NCBI GenBank assembly: GCA_964419935.1
Contig: CAYQQJ010000002.1
Location: forward strand, 62,001-126,000
Origin: CAYQQJ01 sp964419935
GTDB lineage: Bacteria > Pseudomonadota > Gammaproteobacteria > Pseudomonadales > Cellvibrionaceae
DNA length: 64,000 nucleotides
Direction of reading: 5' to 3'
In this document: positions 42,528 through 52,711 of the stretch, in pieces
How positions within the stretch are numbered: position 1 is the first letter of the stretch
Layout: each line of letters opens with the position of its first letter
Translations under genes and position numbers: made by a program
Notes under the pieces: generated by a model
What the model saw: only the letters and a program-made list of their open reading frames with translations
Told to the model about the DNA's origin: nothing
Database searches by the model: none

Positions 42528-44807
42528 ATGCTTTTAAATGAAGCGTCAGCTACTGGACGCAACAACACAACCCGCGAAATTGATGTAGATCTTGTTGTTA
42601 TTGGCGGTGGCCTGGCTGGAGTCAGTGCGGCAATTACTGCCGCCAGAGCCGGCAAGAAAGTGTGTTTGATTCAGGACCGGCCTGTGCTTGGCGGAAACTC
42701 GTCAAGCGAGGTACGCCTGTGGTCCCTGGGGGCCACTTCCCACATGGGCAACAACAACCGCTGGTCTCGCGAAGGTGGTGTTATTGATGAGATTTTGCTG
42801 GAAAACCTTTACCGCAACAAAGAAGGCAATACGGTCATTTTTGACACAGTGCTGCTCGATAAAGTTATCTCTGAAGAAAACATCACATTGTTGCTGAATA
42901 CTGCGGTTTATAGCACCGTCAAGAATGGCGCACGAAAGATTGCCGCTGTACAGGCTTTTTGTTCGCAAAATTCCGTTAGCTATCGTGTTAGTGGTCAATA
43001 CTTTTGTGACGCCTCTGGCGATGGCATTGTTGCCTTCCAAGCCGGTGTGGCATTCCGCGTGGGTGCCGAATCTCAGGCAGAGTTTGGTGAAAAGCTCGCG
43101 CCTGTTGAAGCCAACACTGAACTTCTTGGGCACTCGATTTATTTTTATAGTAAAGACGCCGGAGAGCCGGTGGCCTTCGAACCCCCTTCCTATGCCTCAA
43201 TCGACAAGGTGACGCAGGACCGAATGAACCGCATAAAACGCGACGATTTTGGTTCGCGTTTATGGTGGCTGGAATGGGGCGGTAATGCCAATACCATTGA
43301 AGATACTGAGGAAATTAAATGGGAGCTGTGGAAAGTCGTATACGGCGTTTGGGATTACATCAAAAACAGTGGCAAATTTGATGGCGTGGAAAATTTAACT
43401 TTGGAGTGGGTAGGAAGTATTCCCGGCAAGCGGGAAAGTCGGCGCTTCGAGGGTCATTACATGATGACTCAACAGGATGTGGTGGAACAGAAAACATTTT
43501 ACGACGCGGTATCCTATGGTGGATGGTCGATAGACCATCACCCTGGTGACGGTGTTTACAGTGATAAGCCGCCGTGTCGACAGTTTCACTCCAAGGGTGT
43601 GTTTCAGATCCCGCTGCGCACCATGATACCCCGCGATATCGATAACCTGTTTCTTGCGGGGCGAATTATCAGTGCATCGCATATCGCGTTTGGCGCTACC
43701 CGAGTGATGCTCACCTGTGCCCACGCGGGCCAGGCCGTTGGTGAAGCTGTGGTGCAGTGCATTGAAGACAATCTGCCACCGGTGGCGCTGCTTGAGCAGG
43801 ACAATATTGCCAAATTGCAGCGTCGATTGAACTTGAATGGGCAGTTTATTCCCGGTGTGCCCATCGACCAGAATGGCAACCTGGCAGCGAACGCGGCATT
43901 GAGTGCATCCAGCACGTTCGAGCTGGAGATTCTGGCCGCTGACGGTATCTGGAAGCCACTGTCGGTTTCTGCGGCGCAGTTGTTGCCGCTGAAAAAAGCC
44001 ACGCGCTATACCGTCACAGCCAAGGTGCGCGCAAGCCGCGAGACAACACTCACAGTGCAGTTACGGGCTGCTGAAAAATCAGAGAACTTTACCCCTGACA
44101 CAGTGCTGGACGAACAGCACTTCACGCTTCAGCCGGGGGAGCAAACTATTGCAATCGAATTCACCCGCGGGTTGGCGAACGATCAATACGGATTTGTTTG
44201 TTTTATGCAAAACAGCGATGTGGAGATTGCCTGTTCCGAGCAGCGGGTGAGTGGCCTGGTATCAGTATTCAATGGCGAGAACAGGGCAGTTTCCAATACC
44301 GGCAAGCAAACGGTTGCGAGCGATATTGGTATTGATGAATTTGAATTCTGGATTCCCGAGCGTCGGCCCGGCGGACAGAACCTGGCGCTGACCATAGCGC
44401 CGCCGGTTCGCGCCTTCGCGCCGGAAAATCTGATTAATGGCTACACGCGCCCGTACTTGAGTGCGAATGCCTGGGTGGCCGCGCCTGACGATCAGCAGCC
44501 CCAGCTTGAAATTACATGGGAATCTGAGCAGCGGGTCAGCGAGATTACGCTGCACTTCGATACCGATCTTGATCATGCATTGGAATCTTCTCTGTATGGG
44601 CATCCCGAACGCACTATACCATTCTGCGTAAGTGACTATGCCATTTTTACAGAAGATGGAACCCTGTTGCGTAGGGTTACCGGAAACCGCTTGACGCAAA
44701 ATCAGATACGTCTGGACAAATCAGTGAGTACCCGAAAGATCGTTATAAGGCTTGAACAGAAGCACAGCAATATACCTGTTTCTCTGTTCGGTATTCATAT
44801 CCGTTAA
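42528..44807 (+). CDS. FAD-dependent oxidoreductase with C-terminal discoidin-like domain
   Basis: A 759-aa protein. The N-terminus holds the Rossmann FAD motif VVIGGGLAGVSAA (24-36) and the family motif GGNSSSEVRLWSLGATSHMG; DNLFLAGRIISASHIAFGATRVM closes the FAD domain near 390. From about 430 on it is beta-rich, and the last 150 residues (PENLINGYTRPYLSANAWVAA; QLEITWESEQRVSEITLHFD; RKIVIRLE) read as an F5/8 type C, discoidin-like sugar-binding fold. No signal peptide is seen, so it should be cytoplasmic. ATG 42528 has AAGGA upstream. It is 11 bp after the symporter gene; a redox step on the imported sugar is inferred, with no known reaction for the family. Confidence 0.78.
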   Translation: MLLNEASATGRNNTTREIDVDLVVIGGGLAGVSAAITAARAGKKVCLIQDRPVLGGNSSSEVRLWSLGATSHMGNNNRWSREGGVIDEILLENLYRNKEGNTVIFDTVLLDKVISEENITLLLNTAVYSTVKNGARKIAAVQAFCSQNSVSYRVSGQYFCDASGDGIVAFQAGVAFRVGAESQAEFGEKLAPVEANTELLGHSIYFYSKDAGEPVAFEPPSYASIDKVTQDRMNRIKRDDFGSRLWWLEWGGNANTIEDTEEIKWELWKVVYGVWDYIKNSGKFDGVENLTLEWVGSIPGKRESRRFEGHYMMTQQDVVEQKTFYDAVSYGGWSIDHHPGDGVYSDKPPCRQFHSKGVFQIPLRTMIPRDIDNLFLAGRIISASHIAFGATRVMLTCAHAGQAVGEAVVQCIEDNLPPVALLEQDNIAKLQRRLNLNGQFIPGVPIDQNGNLAANAALSASSTFELEILAADGIWKPLSVSAAQLLPLKKATRYTVTAKVRASRETTLTVQLRAAEKSENFTPDTVLDEQHFTLQPGEQTIAIEFTRGLANDQYGFVCFMQNSDVEIACSEQRVSGLVSVFNGENRAVSNTGKQTVASDIGIDEFEFWIPERRPGGQNLALTIAPPVRAFAPENLINGYTRPYLSANAWVAAPDDQQPQLEITWESEQRVSEITLHFDTDLDHALESSLYGHPERTIPFCVSDYAIFTEDGTLLRRVTGNRLTQNQIRLDKSVSTRKIVIRLEQKHSNIPVSLFGIHIR

Positions 44808-44918
44808 TCGAATCCATCGGGGTATAGGCTATTGATTATGTGAGCGCCGGCCAATCCGGTCGGCGCGATGTGGTCGGGTTCCATGACCATTTATACTCTT
44901 TATATCGGAATAATAACT

Positions 44919-46061
44919 GTGAAAACAAACGCGTTCAAACGACACTTTCAGGAACTCTACAGTCACCAACCGACGGCCGTCGCCGTCGCACCAGGCAGGG
45001 TTAATTTGATTGGTGAACACACAGACTACAACGCTGGCTTCGTGTTGCCCTGTGCGTTGGGGTTTGCAACACAGGTGGCGTTTCGTGCGCGGCAAGACAA
45101 AATCGTTCGAGTGACGTCCGTCAACTACAGCGGCGAACAGGTGAGTTTCAATCTCGACGCGCAGCTGGTGCCCACCGAATGCCATTGGGCCAACTACGTC
45201 ATCGGGGTTTACTATGCATTTCAGCACCAGGGACATCACCCAATGGGCGCTGACCTGCTTATTTATGGTGATGTGCCGCAGGGCGCAGGTCTGTCGTCAT
45301 CGGCGGCTCTCGAAGTGGCGGTTGCCGCTGCCATTAATGAACAAAATGAATTTGGATTCGGACTGACTGATTTGGCGCTGATCGGCCAGTTCACCGAAAA
45401 CAAGTTCCTCGGCTGTCAAACCGGCATCATGGATCAGATGATTTCCGCACACGGCAAGGCGGGTCACGCATTGTTGTTGGACTGCAACGATCTGAGCAAT
45501 CGTCACATTTCCATTCCCGACAACCTCAAGCTCCTGATCGTGAATTCAAATTTCAAACGCGAGCTGGTCGGCAGCGAGTACAACCAACGTCGATTGGAAT
45601 GCGAGGGCGCGGCGGCCAAACTGAATGTTTCGAGTCTGCGACACGCGGATACTGAGCAGCTGGCAGCTTATCAGTCTCAGTTGACCAGCAACGAATTCAA
45701 GCGCGCCTCCCATATTGTCAGCGAGATCCAGCGCACCCTGGATGCGGCGGAATCTCTGACGACCGGGGATTTCGACACCTTGCGTCAGCTGATGTACGCC
45801 TCTCATGCGTCTTTGAAGGATGATTTTGAAGTAACCGTGCCGGCAACGGACTGTTTGGTCGATATTGTCAGGAAGCATGCTGGCAGCGACGGCGGCGCGC
45901 GTATGACCGGTGGCGGATTTGGCGGTGCCATTGTCGCGTTGCTGAAACCCGAGGTCGTGGCCAAGGTGATTTCAGCGATCGAGTATGAATACCCGCGCCG
46001 CTTCGATCTGGCGCCCTCAATTTACCAATGCGATATTGGTGATGGTCTGCGCATGTTTTAA
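44919..46061 (+). CDS. galK: Galactokinase
   Basis: A 380-aa GHMP kinase that makes galactose-1-phosphate. All three motifs are clear: the galactokinase signature PGRVNLIGEHTDYN, the ATP loop DVPQGAGLSSSAALE, and GARMTGGGFGGA near the end. GTG 44919 is preferred (VKTNAFKRHFQELY); an ATG 12 codons upstream at 44883 is possible, and neither has a strong ribosome site. No galT or galE is in the window, so the later Leloir steps lie elsewhere. With the GH97 enzyme and mutarotase it indicates galactose use. Confidence 0.95.
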   Translation: MKTNAFKRHFQELYSHQPTAVAVAPGRVNLIGEHTDYNAGFVLPCALGFATQVAFRARQDKIVRVTSVNYSGEQVSFNLDAQLVPTECHWANYVIGVYYAFQHQGHHPMGADLLIYGDVPQGAGLSSSAALEVAVAAAINEQNEFGFGLTDLALIGQFTENKFLGCQTGIMDQMISAHGKAGHALLLDCNDLSNRHISIPDNLKLLIVNSNFKRELVGSEYNQRRLECEGAAAKLNVSSLRHADTEQLAAYQSQLTSNEFKRASHIVSEIQRTLDAAESLTTGDFDTLRQLMYASHASLKDDFEVTVPATDCLVDIVRKHAGSDGGARMTGGGFGGAIVALLKPEVVAKVISAIEYEYPRRFDLAPSIYQCDIGDGLRMF

Positions 46062-46101
46062 TCCCTCACTGATTCGAAAATCTCAAGTTGCGGGTATCAC
46101 T

Positions 46102-47610
46102 ATGAATTCATCTTTAACGACGGTCTCAACGTCCGTTAGGTTCTATATCGCCTGTTCTATTCTCATCACTGCATTCATTGCCGCGACTTGTGCTGTTGCG
46201 AAGGATGCCCCCTACGCGGTTAATGATGGAGTCGAACATTTTTCTGTCGCTGAAATTTTTGATGATCATATGGTCCTGCAACGGGATCAGCCAATTTTTT
46301 TGTGGGGAAAGTCTGTGCCTCAGACTGCCATAAAGGCATCATTTCGTGGATTGACAGCGACAGCCGACGTTAATGCCGATGGTAGGTGGACTGTTCAGTT
46401 TCCCGCAATGACTGCCGGTGGCCCCTTCAACCTAGCGATCCAGAGCGGTGCGGAAACCGCCCGATTCACGGACATTTATATCGGCGATGTATGGCTGGCG
46501 GCAGGCCAATCCAACATGGCGTTTCGCCTGAAGCATTCCAATGAAAACGAGAAAGCCGAGGCGCTGGGTTCATTGGGAACTTCCAACATTCGTATGTATC
46601 AGGTTGCCAAGCAGGTGTCCGGTGGCAAATTGTTGCATCAGCAGGATGTCAGCTGGACTGTTGCTGAGCGGGAAGTGGTTGAAGGCTGGTCTGCGGTAGG
46701 CTTTTATTTTGCCAAAGCCTTGCACGCGGAACGGGAAGTTCCCATTGGGATCATTGATGTCAGTCAGGGGTCGTCTACCATTGAAGCCTGGATGAGTCCC
46801 GATGCCCTACAAGCTGCGAGACGTCATGGTTACTCAGCTGCTGAGTTATTTACTGATATCAAACGGTACTACCGAACCCCGTCGGTGCTTTACAACACCA
46901 TGTTGCGCAAAGTCATTCCCTATCCCATCAAAGGGGTGATTTGGTATCAAGGTGAGTCCAATGCGCTTGATGCGAAGTCCTACCGGATCTTGCTGCCAGA
47001 AATGATCGCGGACTGGCGAACGGTCTGGGGTCAGAAGAATCTGCCCTTTCTATTCGCACAACTACCCGGCTACGACTCTCCGTTGGACCCGACGGGTACG
47101 GCATGGGCAGAATTCCGCGCGGCTCAGCAGCAGGTAGCGCGTGTCGTTGATCACGCGGCCATGGTGACACTGGTGGATACTGGAGAGCGGGATAATATTC
47201 ATCCGAAAGATAAGAAGATTGTGGGAGAACGCTTCGCACGCGTCGCTCGCGCAAAAGTCTATGGTGAGAATATTGACTATGCCGGTCCCTCTATTGCCAC
47301 CATTGACTACGCGAACAACACCGCGGCAATTTCCTTTCATCATACCGGCCAAGGATTGGTGAGTGACGGAAAATCACTTACCGGATTCTTCATCAAAAAT
47401 AGCACCGGAGTTTGGATTCCTGCGGTCGCTGCTATCATCCAAAACCAGGTCGTCGTCAGCCATCCGGCGCAGGGAGTCATTCGTGGCGTGCGTTATGGCT
47501 GGGCCAACTTCCCCGAAGCCAATTTATACAATCGCAGTGGCTTCCCCGCCGTGCCTTTCCAGATTGAAGATGATCAATGTGCGGTCGTTGCGTGTGAGGA
47601 TTCCCGATGA
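46102..47610 (+). CDS. Sialate O-acetylesterase-like SGNH esterase
   Basis: A 502-aa exported protein. A signal peptide (FYIACSILITAFIAATCAVA) is followed by a beta-sandwich (VAEIFDDHMVLQRDQPIFLWGKS) and an SGNH hydrolase core with the nucleophile Ser in AAGQSNM, GVIWYQGESNA, and the Asp/His pair in RDNIHPKD. The family covers sialate 9-O-acetylesterases and CE20-type xyloglucan or xylan acetylesterases; here removal of acetyl groups from a plant or algal glycan is likelier than sialic acid. ATG 46102 is chosen; an upstream open frame lacks signal features. Its stop overlaps the GH97 start by 4 bp. Confidence 0.88.
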   Translation: MNSSLTTVSTSVRFYIACSILITAFIAATCAVAKDAPYAVNDGVEHFSVAEIFDDHMVLQRDQPIFLWGKSVPQTAIKASFRGLTATADVNADGRWTVQFPAMTAGGPFNLAIQSGAETARFTDIYIGDVWLAAGQSNMAFRLKHSNENEKAEALGSLGTSNIRMYQVAKQVSGGKLLHQQDVSWTVAEREVVEGWSAVGFYFAKALHAEREVPIGIIDVSQGSSTIEAWMSPDALQAARRHGYSAAELFTDIKRYYRTPSVLYNTMLRKVIPYPIKGVIWYQGESNALDAKSYRILLPEMIADWRTVWGQKNLPFLFAQLPGYDSPLDPTGTAWAEFRAAQQQVARVVDHAAMVTLVDTGERDNIHPKDKKIVGERFARVARAKVYGENIDYAGPSIATIDYANNTAAISFHHTGQGLVSDGKSLTGFFIKNSTGVWIPAVAAIIQNQVVVSHPAQGVIRGVRYGWANFPEANLYNRSGFPAVPFQIEDDQCAVVACEDSR

Positions 47611-49613
47611 AAACGTTCAGCTTCTGGAGAAGGCTAGTGAACCGGTTTTTATTCTTTAATTCGCTGCGCGATTTTTGTCGTGATTGCTCAGTGCACGTGA
47701 CCGCCGTGTTGTTATTGTCTGCATGTTCGAGTGCTGTGTTTTTGAAACCGAATGTTCAACAGTCAAGCGCAACCAATGAGATGGCAGTTAAAAGTCCATC
47801 GGGAAACGTCACGGGACTATTCTTTGTTTCAAATGCCAGGCTGCATTATCGGGTTGAATTCGATGGTGTTGATGTTGTTTTACCGTCGCCCTTGGGAATT
47901 ACGCTTGATGGGATGGACCTCGGTGAGGACGTTGTTCTGCGGCTGGGTGGTGGCCGTACCATCAACGAGCGCTATCAGACACGAGGTGCGCACGAAACTG
48001 CAATCAATCACTATCGGGAACAGGATGTTCAGGTTATTCATGCACTCAGTGGCACGGAATATCTATTACAAGTCAGAGCCTATGACGACGGACTCGCATA
48101 CCGCTACCAGATTCCCGGTGAAGGCGTTCAGCGGGTTGAGGGGGAAACATCCAGTTGGACGCTGCCGAATGACAGCCAGGTCTGGTACTTCGAGCGGGAT
48201 TCGGCGTGGAAGCTAAAAACCTATGCCGGTGATTGGCGGCGAACAGATATTGGTCTTTTAACCACTGTGTCGAATCAGGGGCCGATACAAGGTCCGCCCC
48301 TGGTTGTTGAACTTCCGGCTGACCAAGGTTTTGCGGTGATTAGCGAAGCGGCCTTGTACAACTACAGCGGAATGCGCTTGAAGGCAACAGGACAGAACCG
48401 CGTGCAGGCTGATTTCACCGAGGGCAGCGCAGGTTTTGAAATCGACGGTAGCATTCTCACGCCCTGGCGGGTGACGTTGCTCAGTGATGACTTGAACGGC
48501 TTGGTGAAGTCCGATCTGGTTGCTAATCTGAATCCTGCGCCGGATCCCGCTTTATTTTCCGATACCGATTATATCCAGCCAGGCCGCGCAACATGGCGCT
48601 GGTGGAGCAAGGGTACCGGTACGCCCACTGAGGAAAAGCAGTTTGTGGATTACGCCCAAACGCTGGGGTTTGAGTACAGTCTGATTGATGATGGTTGGGA
48701 GAGCTGGCCGGACCCCTGGGGTAATTTACAATCCTTGTGTGACTACGCCGGAAATCAGCAGGTCGGCATATTTGTCTGGAAAGACTGGAATCAGATCCGC
48801 AGTCCAGCAAATAATTGGCAACAGATCCGAGAGTTCATGGATAAAGTCAAAGGTGTTGGGGCCGTAGGTGTGAAAATCGATTTCATGAATGCCGAGTCCA
48901 AGGACCGTATCGATTTCGAGATAGCGACCTTGCGTTTGGCCGCCGAGCGAAAGCTGATGGTGGTGTTCCATGGCATTCACAAGTCCACGGGCGAATCCCG
49001 CACTTACCCCAACGAAATATCCCGAGAAGGTATTCGAGGGCTGGAATTGAATCGCATGAACGAACCGCTTCCTGCCAGTCACAACGCGGCCTTGCCTTTT
49101 ACGCGCTTTATTGTGGGGCATGGGGATTACACGCCGTTGGGTTACAGCCTGCCCGGTGCCACCACATACGCGCATCAGCTGGCTACAGTTGCGTTGTTCA
49201 CTTCGCCTTTGCAGGTTATCGCTGAGCATCCTGTAGTGCTGCTAAACGAACCGCAGGTCGCTGGTGGCCTGGAAATGCTCAAAGCGATTCCCAGTACCTG
49301 GGATGAGACCCGCGTACTTGAACCCAGCCGTATCGGAGAACTGGCAATTTTTGCGCGGCGCTCCGGACGTGAATGGTTTTTGACGGCAATTAACGGCACC
49401 AGTCAGCGGGTCATTTTGCCGCACCTGGATCTGTCATTTCTGGGTGAGGAATTATTCACGACGGTAGCCGTGTTCAGCCCCACACCCCACCGCCTGGAGC
49501 GTCAGGTATTGGGCGATATGAGTGCGGGTAAAACCTTTCCTGTCACACTGAATCCACATGATGGCTACCTGGTGCGGTTCATTCCACAAGACGGTCAGCC
49601 CGTTCTCCCATAA
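47607..49613 (+). CDS. GH97 glycoside hydrolase, retaining type (probable alpha-galactosidase)
   Basis: A 668-aa lipoprotein (signal ending LLLSAC, Cys40), with N-terminal beta-super-sandwich, (beta/alpha)8 catalytic barrel (about 300-570) and C-terminal beta sandwich. Landmarks are RATWRWWSKG, LGFEYSLIDDGWE, GIFVWKDWN and GVGVKIDFMNAE-type GVKIDFMN, whose Asp425 matches the nucleophile of retaining GH97 alpha-galactosidases rather than the inverting SusB alpha-glucosidases. The stabilising Ca2+ site is expected. It overlaps the esterase gene by 4 bp (ATGA). It would release galactose for the galactokinase 1.5 kb upstream. A stump of another GH97 gene is at 9700. Confidence 0.9.
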   Translation: MKTFSFWRRLVNRFLFFNSLRDFCRDCSVHVTAVLLLSACSSAVFLKPNVQQSSATNEMAVKSPSGNVTGLFFVSNARLHYRVEFDGVDVVLPSPLGITLDGMDLGEDVVLRLGGGRTINERYQTRGAHETAINHYREQDVQVIHALSGTEYLLQVRAYDDGLAYRYQIPGEGVQRVEGETSSWTLPNDSQVWYFERDSAWKLKTYAGDWRRTDIGLLTTVSNQGPIQGPPLVVELPADQGFAVISEAALYNYSGMRLKATGQNRVQADFTEGSAGFEIDGSILTPWRVTLLSDDLNGLVKSDLVANLNPAPDPALFSDTDYIQPGRATWRWWSKGTGTPTEEKQFVDYAQTLGFEYSLIDDGWESWPDPWGNLQSLCDYAGNQQVGIFVWKDWNQIRSPANNWQQIREFMDKVKGVGAVGVKIDFMNAESKDRIDFEIATLRLAAERKLMVVFHGIHKSTGESRTYPNEISREGIRGLELNRMNEPLPASHNAALPFTRFIVGHGDYTPLGYSLPGATTYAHQLATVALFTSPLQVIAEHPVVLLNEPQVAGGLEMLKAIPSTWDETRVLEPSRIGELAIFARRSGREWFLTAINGTSQRVILPHLDLSFLGEELFTTVAVFSPTPHRLERQVLGDMSAGKTFPVTLNPHDGYLVRFIPQDGQPVLP

Positions 49614-49648
49614 CGCGACTCACCACCAGAATCCATCGAGGATGAACT

Positions 49649-52600
49649 ATGAGCTCCCGCAAACCATTATCAACATTACGTGCAATTGTTATCAGTCTTG
49701 TGGTGACGCTGGTTCTGAACCCAACAACGGCGATCAGCTCACAATTGAGTTTGGAAGAAGGATTTGATCATCCCCCACGGGAGGCGCGTCCACTTGGCTG
49801 GTGGCACTGGATTAACGGCAACGTCACCAAAGAAGGCATCAAGGCGGACTTGGAAGCGGCAAAAAAAGCGGGCATGGGTGGGGTGCAAATGTTCGACGCC
49901 GAGATTTATATGCCGCCCGGCCCGGTGCGATATGGCTCAGACCTTTGGCATGAACATGTGCAATATGCCATTCAGATTGCTGATCAGCTCGGACTGGAAT
50001 TTCACTTGATGAATACGCCCGGCTGGTCTGCCAGCGGCGGTCCCTGGGTGACGGCTGAGCTGTCCATGAAGCAACTGGTTTGGAGCGAGACCGAAACCTG
50101 GGGCGGCGAGGTTTCGCTTCACGTACCAAAATCGAAAACCGGTCCACCTTCCAAACCGAGACATCCGGTAGACCTGAATTTTTATCAGGACATCGCGGTG
50201 ATCGCGGTACCGCAAACCACCGAACGTCTTGATCATCTGCAAAGCAAAGTCGGTGCTGCTGCAAAACCTGTCAGCCGATCAATTGACCCGGAAGTTGACT
50301 CGGTGGACGGTATCCCGTTACACCAGGTGCTCGATTTAACCGAGGGCATGACAGCAGATGGAATGTTGACCACCATCCTGCCACCGGGTGACTGGGTGAT
50401 TCTCCGTTTTGGTTTTACCTCCACCGGTCGCGGTAACCATCCGGCGGTACCGGAAGGTACCGGACTGGAAATTGACAAGCTGGATGCGGACGCGGTGGCG
50501 TTTCAATTCGAACGCGCTATTGGCCGTATTGTTCGAGAGGCGGGACCTCGTGCCGGCACAACATTCAATGGACTTTTGTTCGACAGTTTCGAAGCGGGTT
50601 TTCAAACCTGGACGGCAAAGATGCCTAAACAGTTCAGCACGATCAAAGGCTATGACCTTATTCCTTATCTGCCAGTTATGACGGGACGGATCATTGAGTC
50701 CCGCCAGATTTCGGAAGCGGTTTTGTGGGATTTTCGGCATGTTACAGAAGAGCTGGTTGCTGAAAACTATTTTGGCACTATGCACCGTCTGGCGGCGAAG
50801 CATGGCATAAAAATCTATTCGGAGTCCCAGGGCGGCCTCTTGAATCCCATGTCGGCCAATCGCTATGTGGATGTGCCCATGAACGAATTCTGGATGCCGG
50901 ATGCTACTCCCCGGGCGGCGCGAATCAAGCAGACGGTTTCGTCGGCCAGTTTGGCCGGTAAGACCCTGGTTGCCGCGGAAGCCTTCACCGCGACGCCTGA
51001 AAACGGGAAATATCAAAACAGCCCTTCTCGGCTCAAACGGCCCGGCGACCAGGCATTCGCTTTGGGCATCAACCGTTTTAATTTCCACAGCTATACCCAT
51101 CAGCCAGTGACTGAGGCCGCGCCTGGTTTTGCATTGGGTCGTTACGGCACGCACTTCGGACGCCTGAATACCTGGTGGCCTTATGCCGATGGCTGGATTG
51201 ATTATTTGTCACGGACCCAGTTTCTTTTGCAGCGCGGCCGAATCCAAGCCGACGTTTGTTTTATGATTGATGAGAATCTCGGCTACGGTCTGCCATCGGA
51301 AATGACCACGATGCTTCCCGGTTACGATTTTGAGCTGTGTTATCCCCCGGCGGTACGGGAGATGAGTGTGAGTGACGGTGTGCTGCAGCACCCCTCCGGT
51401 GCCGAATACCAGCTGCTGGTCACACCACAGGAATGGTTAGCCGAAACCTGGGTGGCGGAGCTCTCTACCCTGCGGCATATTCGTGACCTGGTACGTGCGG
51501 GGGCAACGCTGGTCGGCGAGCCGCCGACTGCTCCCGCTGGTTTGAACGATATGAAGCATGCCCAAGAATTTGTGCGGCTTGTCGAGGAAATTTGGAGTAA
51601 TTCGGATAAGCCGGGTGCTCGGTTCCACCAAGTGGGAGCAGGGTGGGTTTATCAGCATGTTTCGCCGTTAGATGTTCTTCGGGCTCGCAAAGTGACACCG
51701 GATTTAGCTTGGTCACCTGCTGATGCCAGTATTCAATTTATTCATCGACAGGCGGCGGACGCCGATATTTATTTTGTCTTCAATGATTCCGCGAATCCGG
51801 TGCAGGCGCACCTCGAGTTCCGGCAAAGTGATCGTCGCCCCGAGATCTGGGATGCCTTGACTGGCAAACATGACAACGCACCGGTGTTTGTTAAAAACAA
51901 AAACACCATAGAGGTTCCGGTGCGGTTACCGGCCTGGGGATCCACATTCGTTATCTTTCGCAAGCCATTGCCGGAACGCTGGATAACGGCAACGTCACCC
52001 AGTGACTTGGAATGGAGTTCAGTCGTACCACTGACCCGTAGTGATTCTCTGGCGGTTTATTATTCCGACGCGACGCAAAAGATCTACGAATTTGAGCATC
52101 CGTCGGAGACGCAATCTTTAACTGGCCCATGGCAAGTCAATTTCATCGATGGTCGCGGCGCGCCGAAGCAGGCCAGCTTGCCTCAACTCACATCCTGGAC
52201 CGAACGCCCACACGCGGGCATTCGCTACTATTCCGGCACTGCGGTGTACCAAGCCGAGTTTGAGGTGACGCCGCACCGGCAAGGGCAGGTGGCCATGCTT
52301 GATCTGGGCCGGGTTGCCGACATTGCCCGGCTTTTTATCAACGGCCAGGAAGTGCGTGTGCTTTGGACGCCGCCGTTTCGCACGAACATTACAGACTACG
52401 TGCAGCCGGGGGAGAATTCGCTGACGGTTCATGTTGCGAACCGGTGGATCAACCGCCTGATTGGTGATGAAGCCATTCCAGTCGACTATGTTTACCAGGA
52501 GCGCGGCGGCAGCAAGTTTACTGATGGGCGCATCATGAAGTTTCCCCGGTGGTTGCGCGACCCGGCGCAGCGAGACGAAAGCAAGCGTCACAGCTTCAGT

Positions 52601-52711
52601 ATATGGAAGCATTATGATGTGGACTCGCCACTGGTGGAATCGGGATTGCTCGGTCCAGTGGACATTGAATGGCTGTGGCCCCTGGATCTTGAAGGGGGAA
52701 AGCGATCATAG
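49649..52711 (+). CDS. GH106-like alpha-L-rhamnosidase
   Basis: A 1020-aa exported enzyme (signal RAIVISLVVTLVLNPTTAISS). The start of the mature part, REARPLGWWHWINGNVTKEGI followed by ADLEAAKKAGMGGVQMFDAE, is the hallmark of GH106, as are LGLEFHLMNTPGWSASGGPWV and AEAFTATPENGKY. The C-terminal 250 residues are beta-sandwich with a galactose-binding-like fold (YYSGTAVYQAEFEV, IARLFINGQEVRVLWTPPF). It is the last gene of the block, 35 bp after GH97. Substrate would be rhamnose-decorated glycan, such as rhamnogalacturonan, ulvan or arabinogalactan-type material; the sequence cannot decide. Confidence 0.9.
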   Translation: MSSRKPLSTLRAIVISLVVTLVLNPTTAISSQLSLEEGFDHPPREARPLGWWHWINGNVTKEGIKADLEAAKKAGMGGVQMFDAEIYMPPGPVRYGSDLWHEHVQYAIQIADQLGLEFHLMNTPGWSASGGPWVTAELSMKQLVWSETETWGGEVSLHVPKSKTGPPSKPRHPVDLNFYQDIAVIAVPQTTERLDHLQSKVGAAAKPVSRSIDPEVDSVDGIPLHQVLDLTEGMTADGMLTTILPPGDWVILRFGFTSTGRGNHPAVPEGTGLEIDKLDADAVAFQFERAIGRIVREAGPRAGTTFNGLLFDSFEAGFQTWTAKMPKQFSTIKGYDLIPYLPVMTGRIIESRQISEAVLWDFRHVTEELVAENYFGTMHRLAAKHGIKIYSESQGGLLNPMSANRYVDVPMNEFWMPDATPRAARIKQTVSSASLAGKTLVAAEAFTATPENGKYQNSPSRLKRPGDQAFALGINRFNFHSYTHQPVTEAAPGFALGRYGTHFGRLNTWWPYADGWIDYLSRTQFLLQRGRIQADVCFMIDENLGYGLPSEMTTMLPGYDFELCYPPAVREMSVSDGVLQHPSGAEYQLLVTPQEWLAETWVAELSTLRHIRDLVRAGATLVGEPPTAPAGLNDMKHAQEFVRLVEEIWSNSDKPGARFHQVGAGWVYQHVSPLDVLRARKVTPDLAWSPADASIQFIHRQAADADIYFVFNDSANPVQAHLEFRQSDRRPEIWDALTGKHDNAPVFVKNKNTIEVPVRLPAWGSTFVIFRKPLPERWITATSPSDLEWSSVVPLTRSDSLAVYYSDATQKIYEFEHPSETQSLTGPWQVNFIDGRGAPKQASLPQLTSWTERPHAGIRYYSGTAVYQAEFEVTPHRQGQVAMLDLGRVADIARLFINGQEVRVLWTPPFRTNITDYVQPGENSLTVHVANRWINRLIGDEAIPVDYVYQERGGSKFTDGRIMKFPRWLRDPAQRDESKRHSFSIWKHYDVDSPLVESGLLGPVDIEWLWPLDLEGGKRS

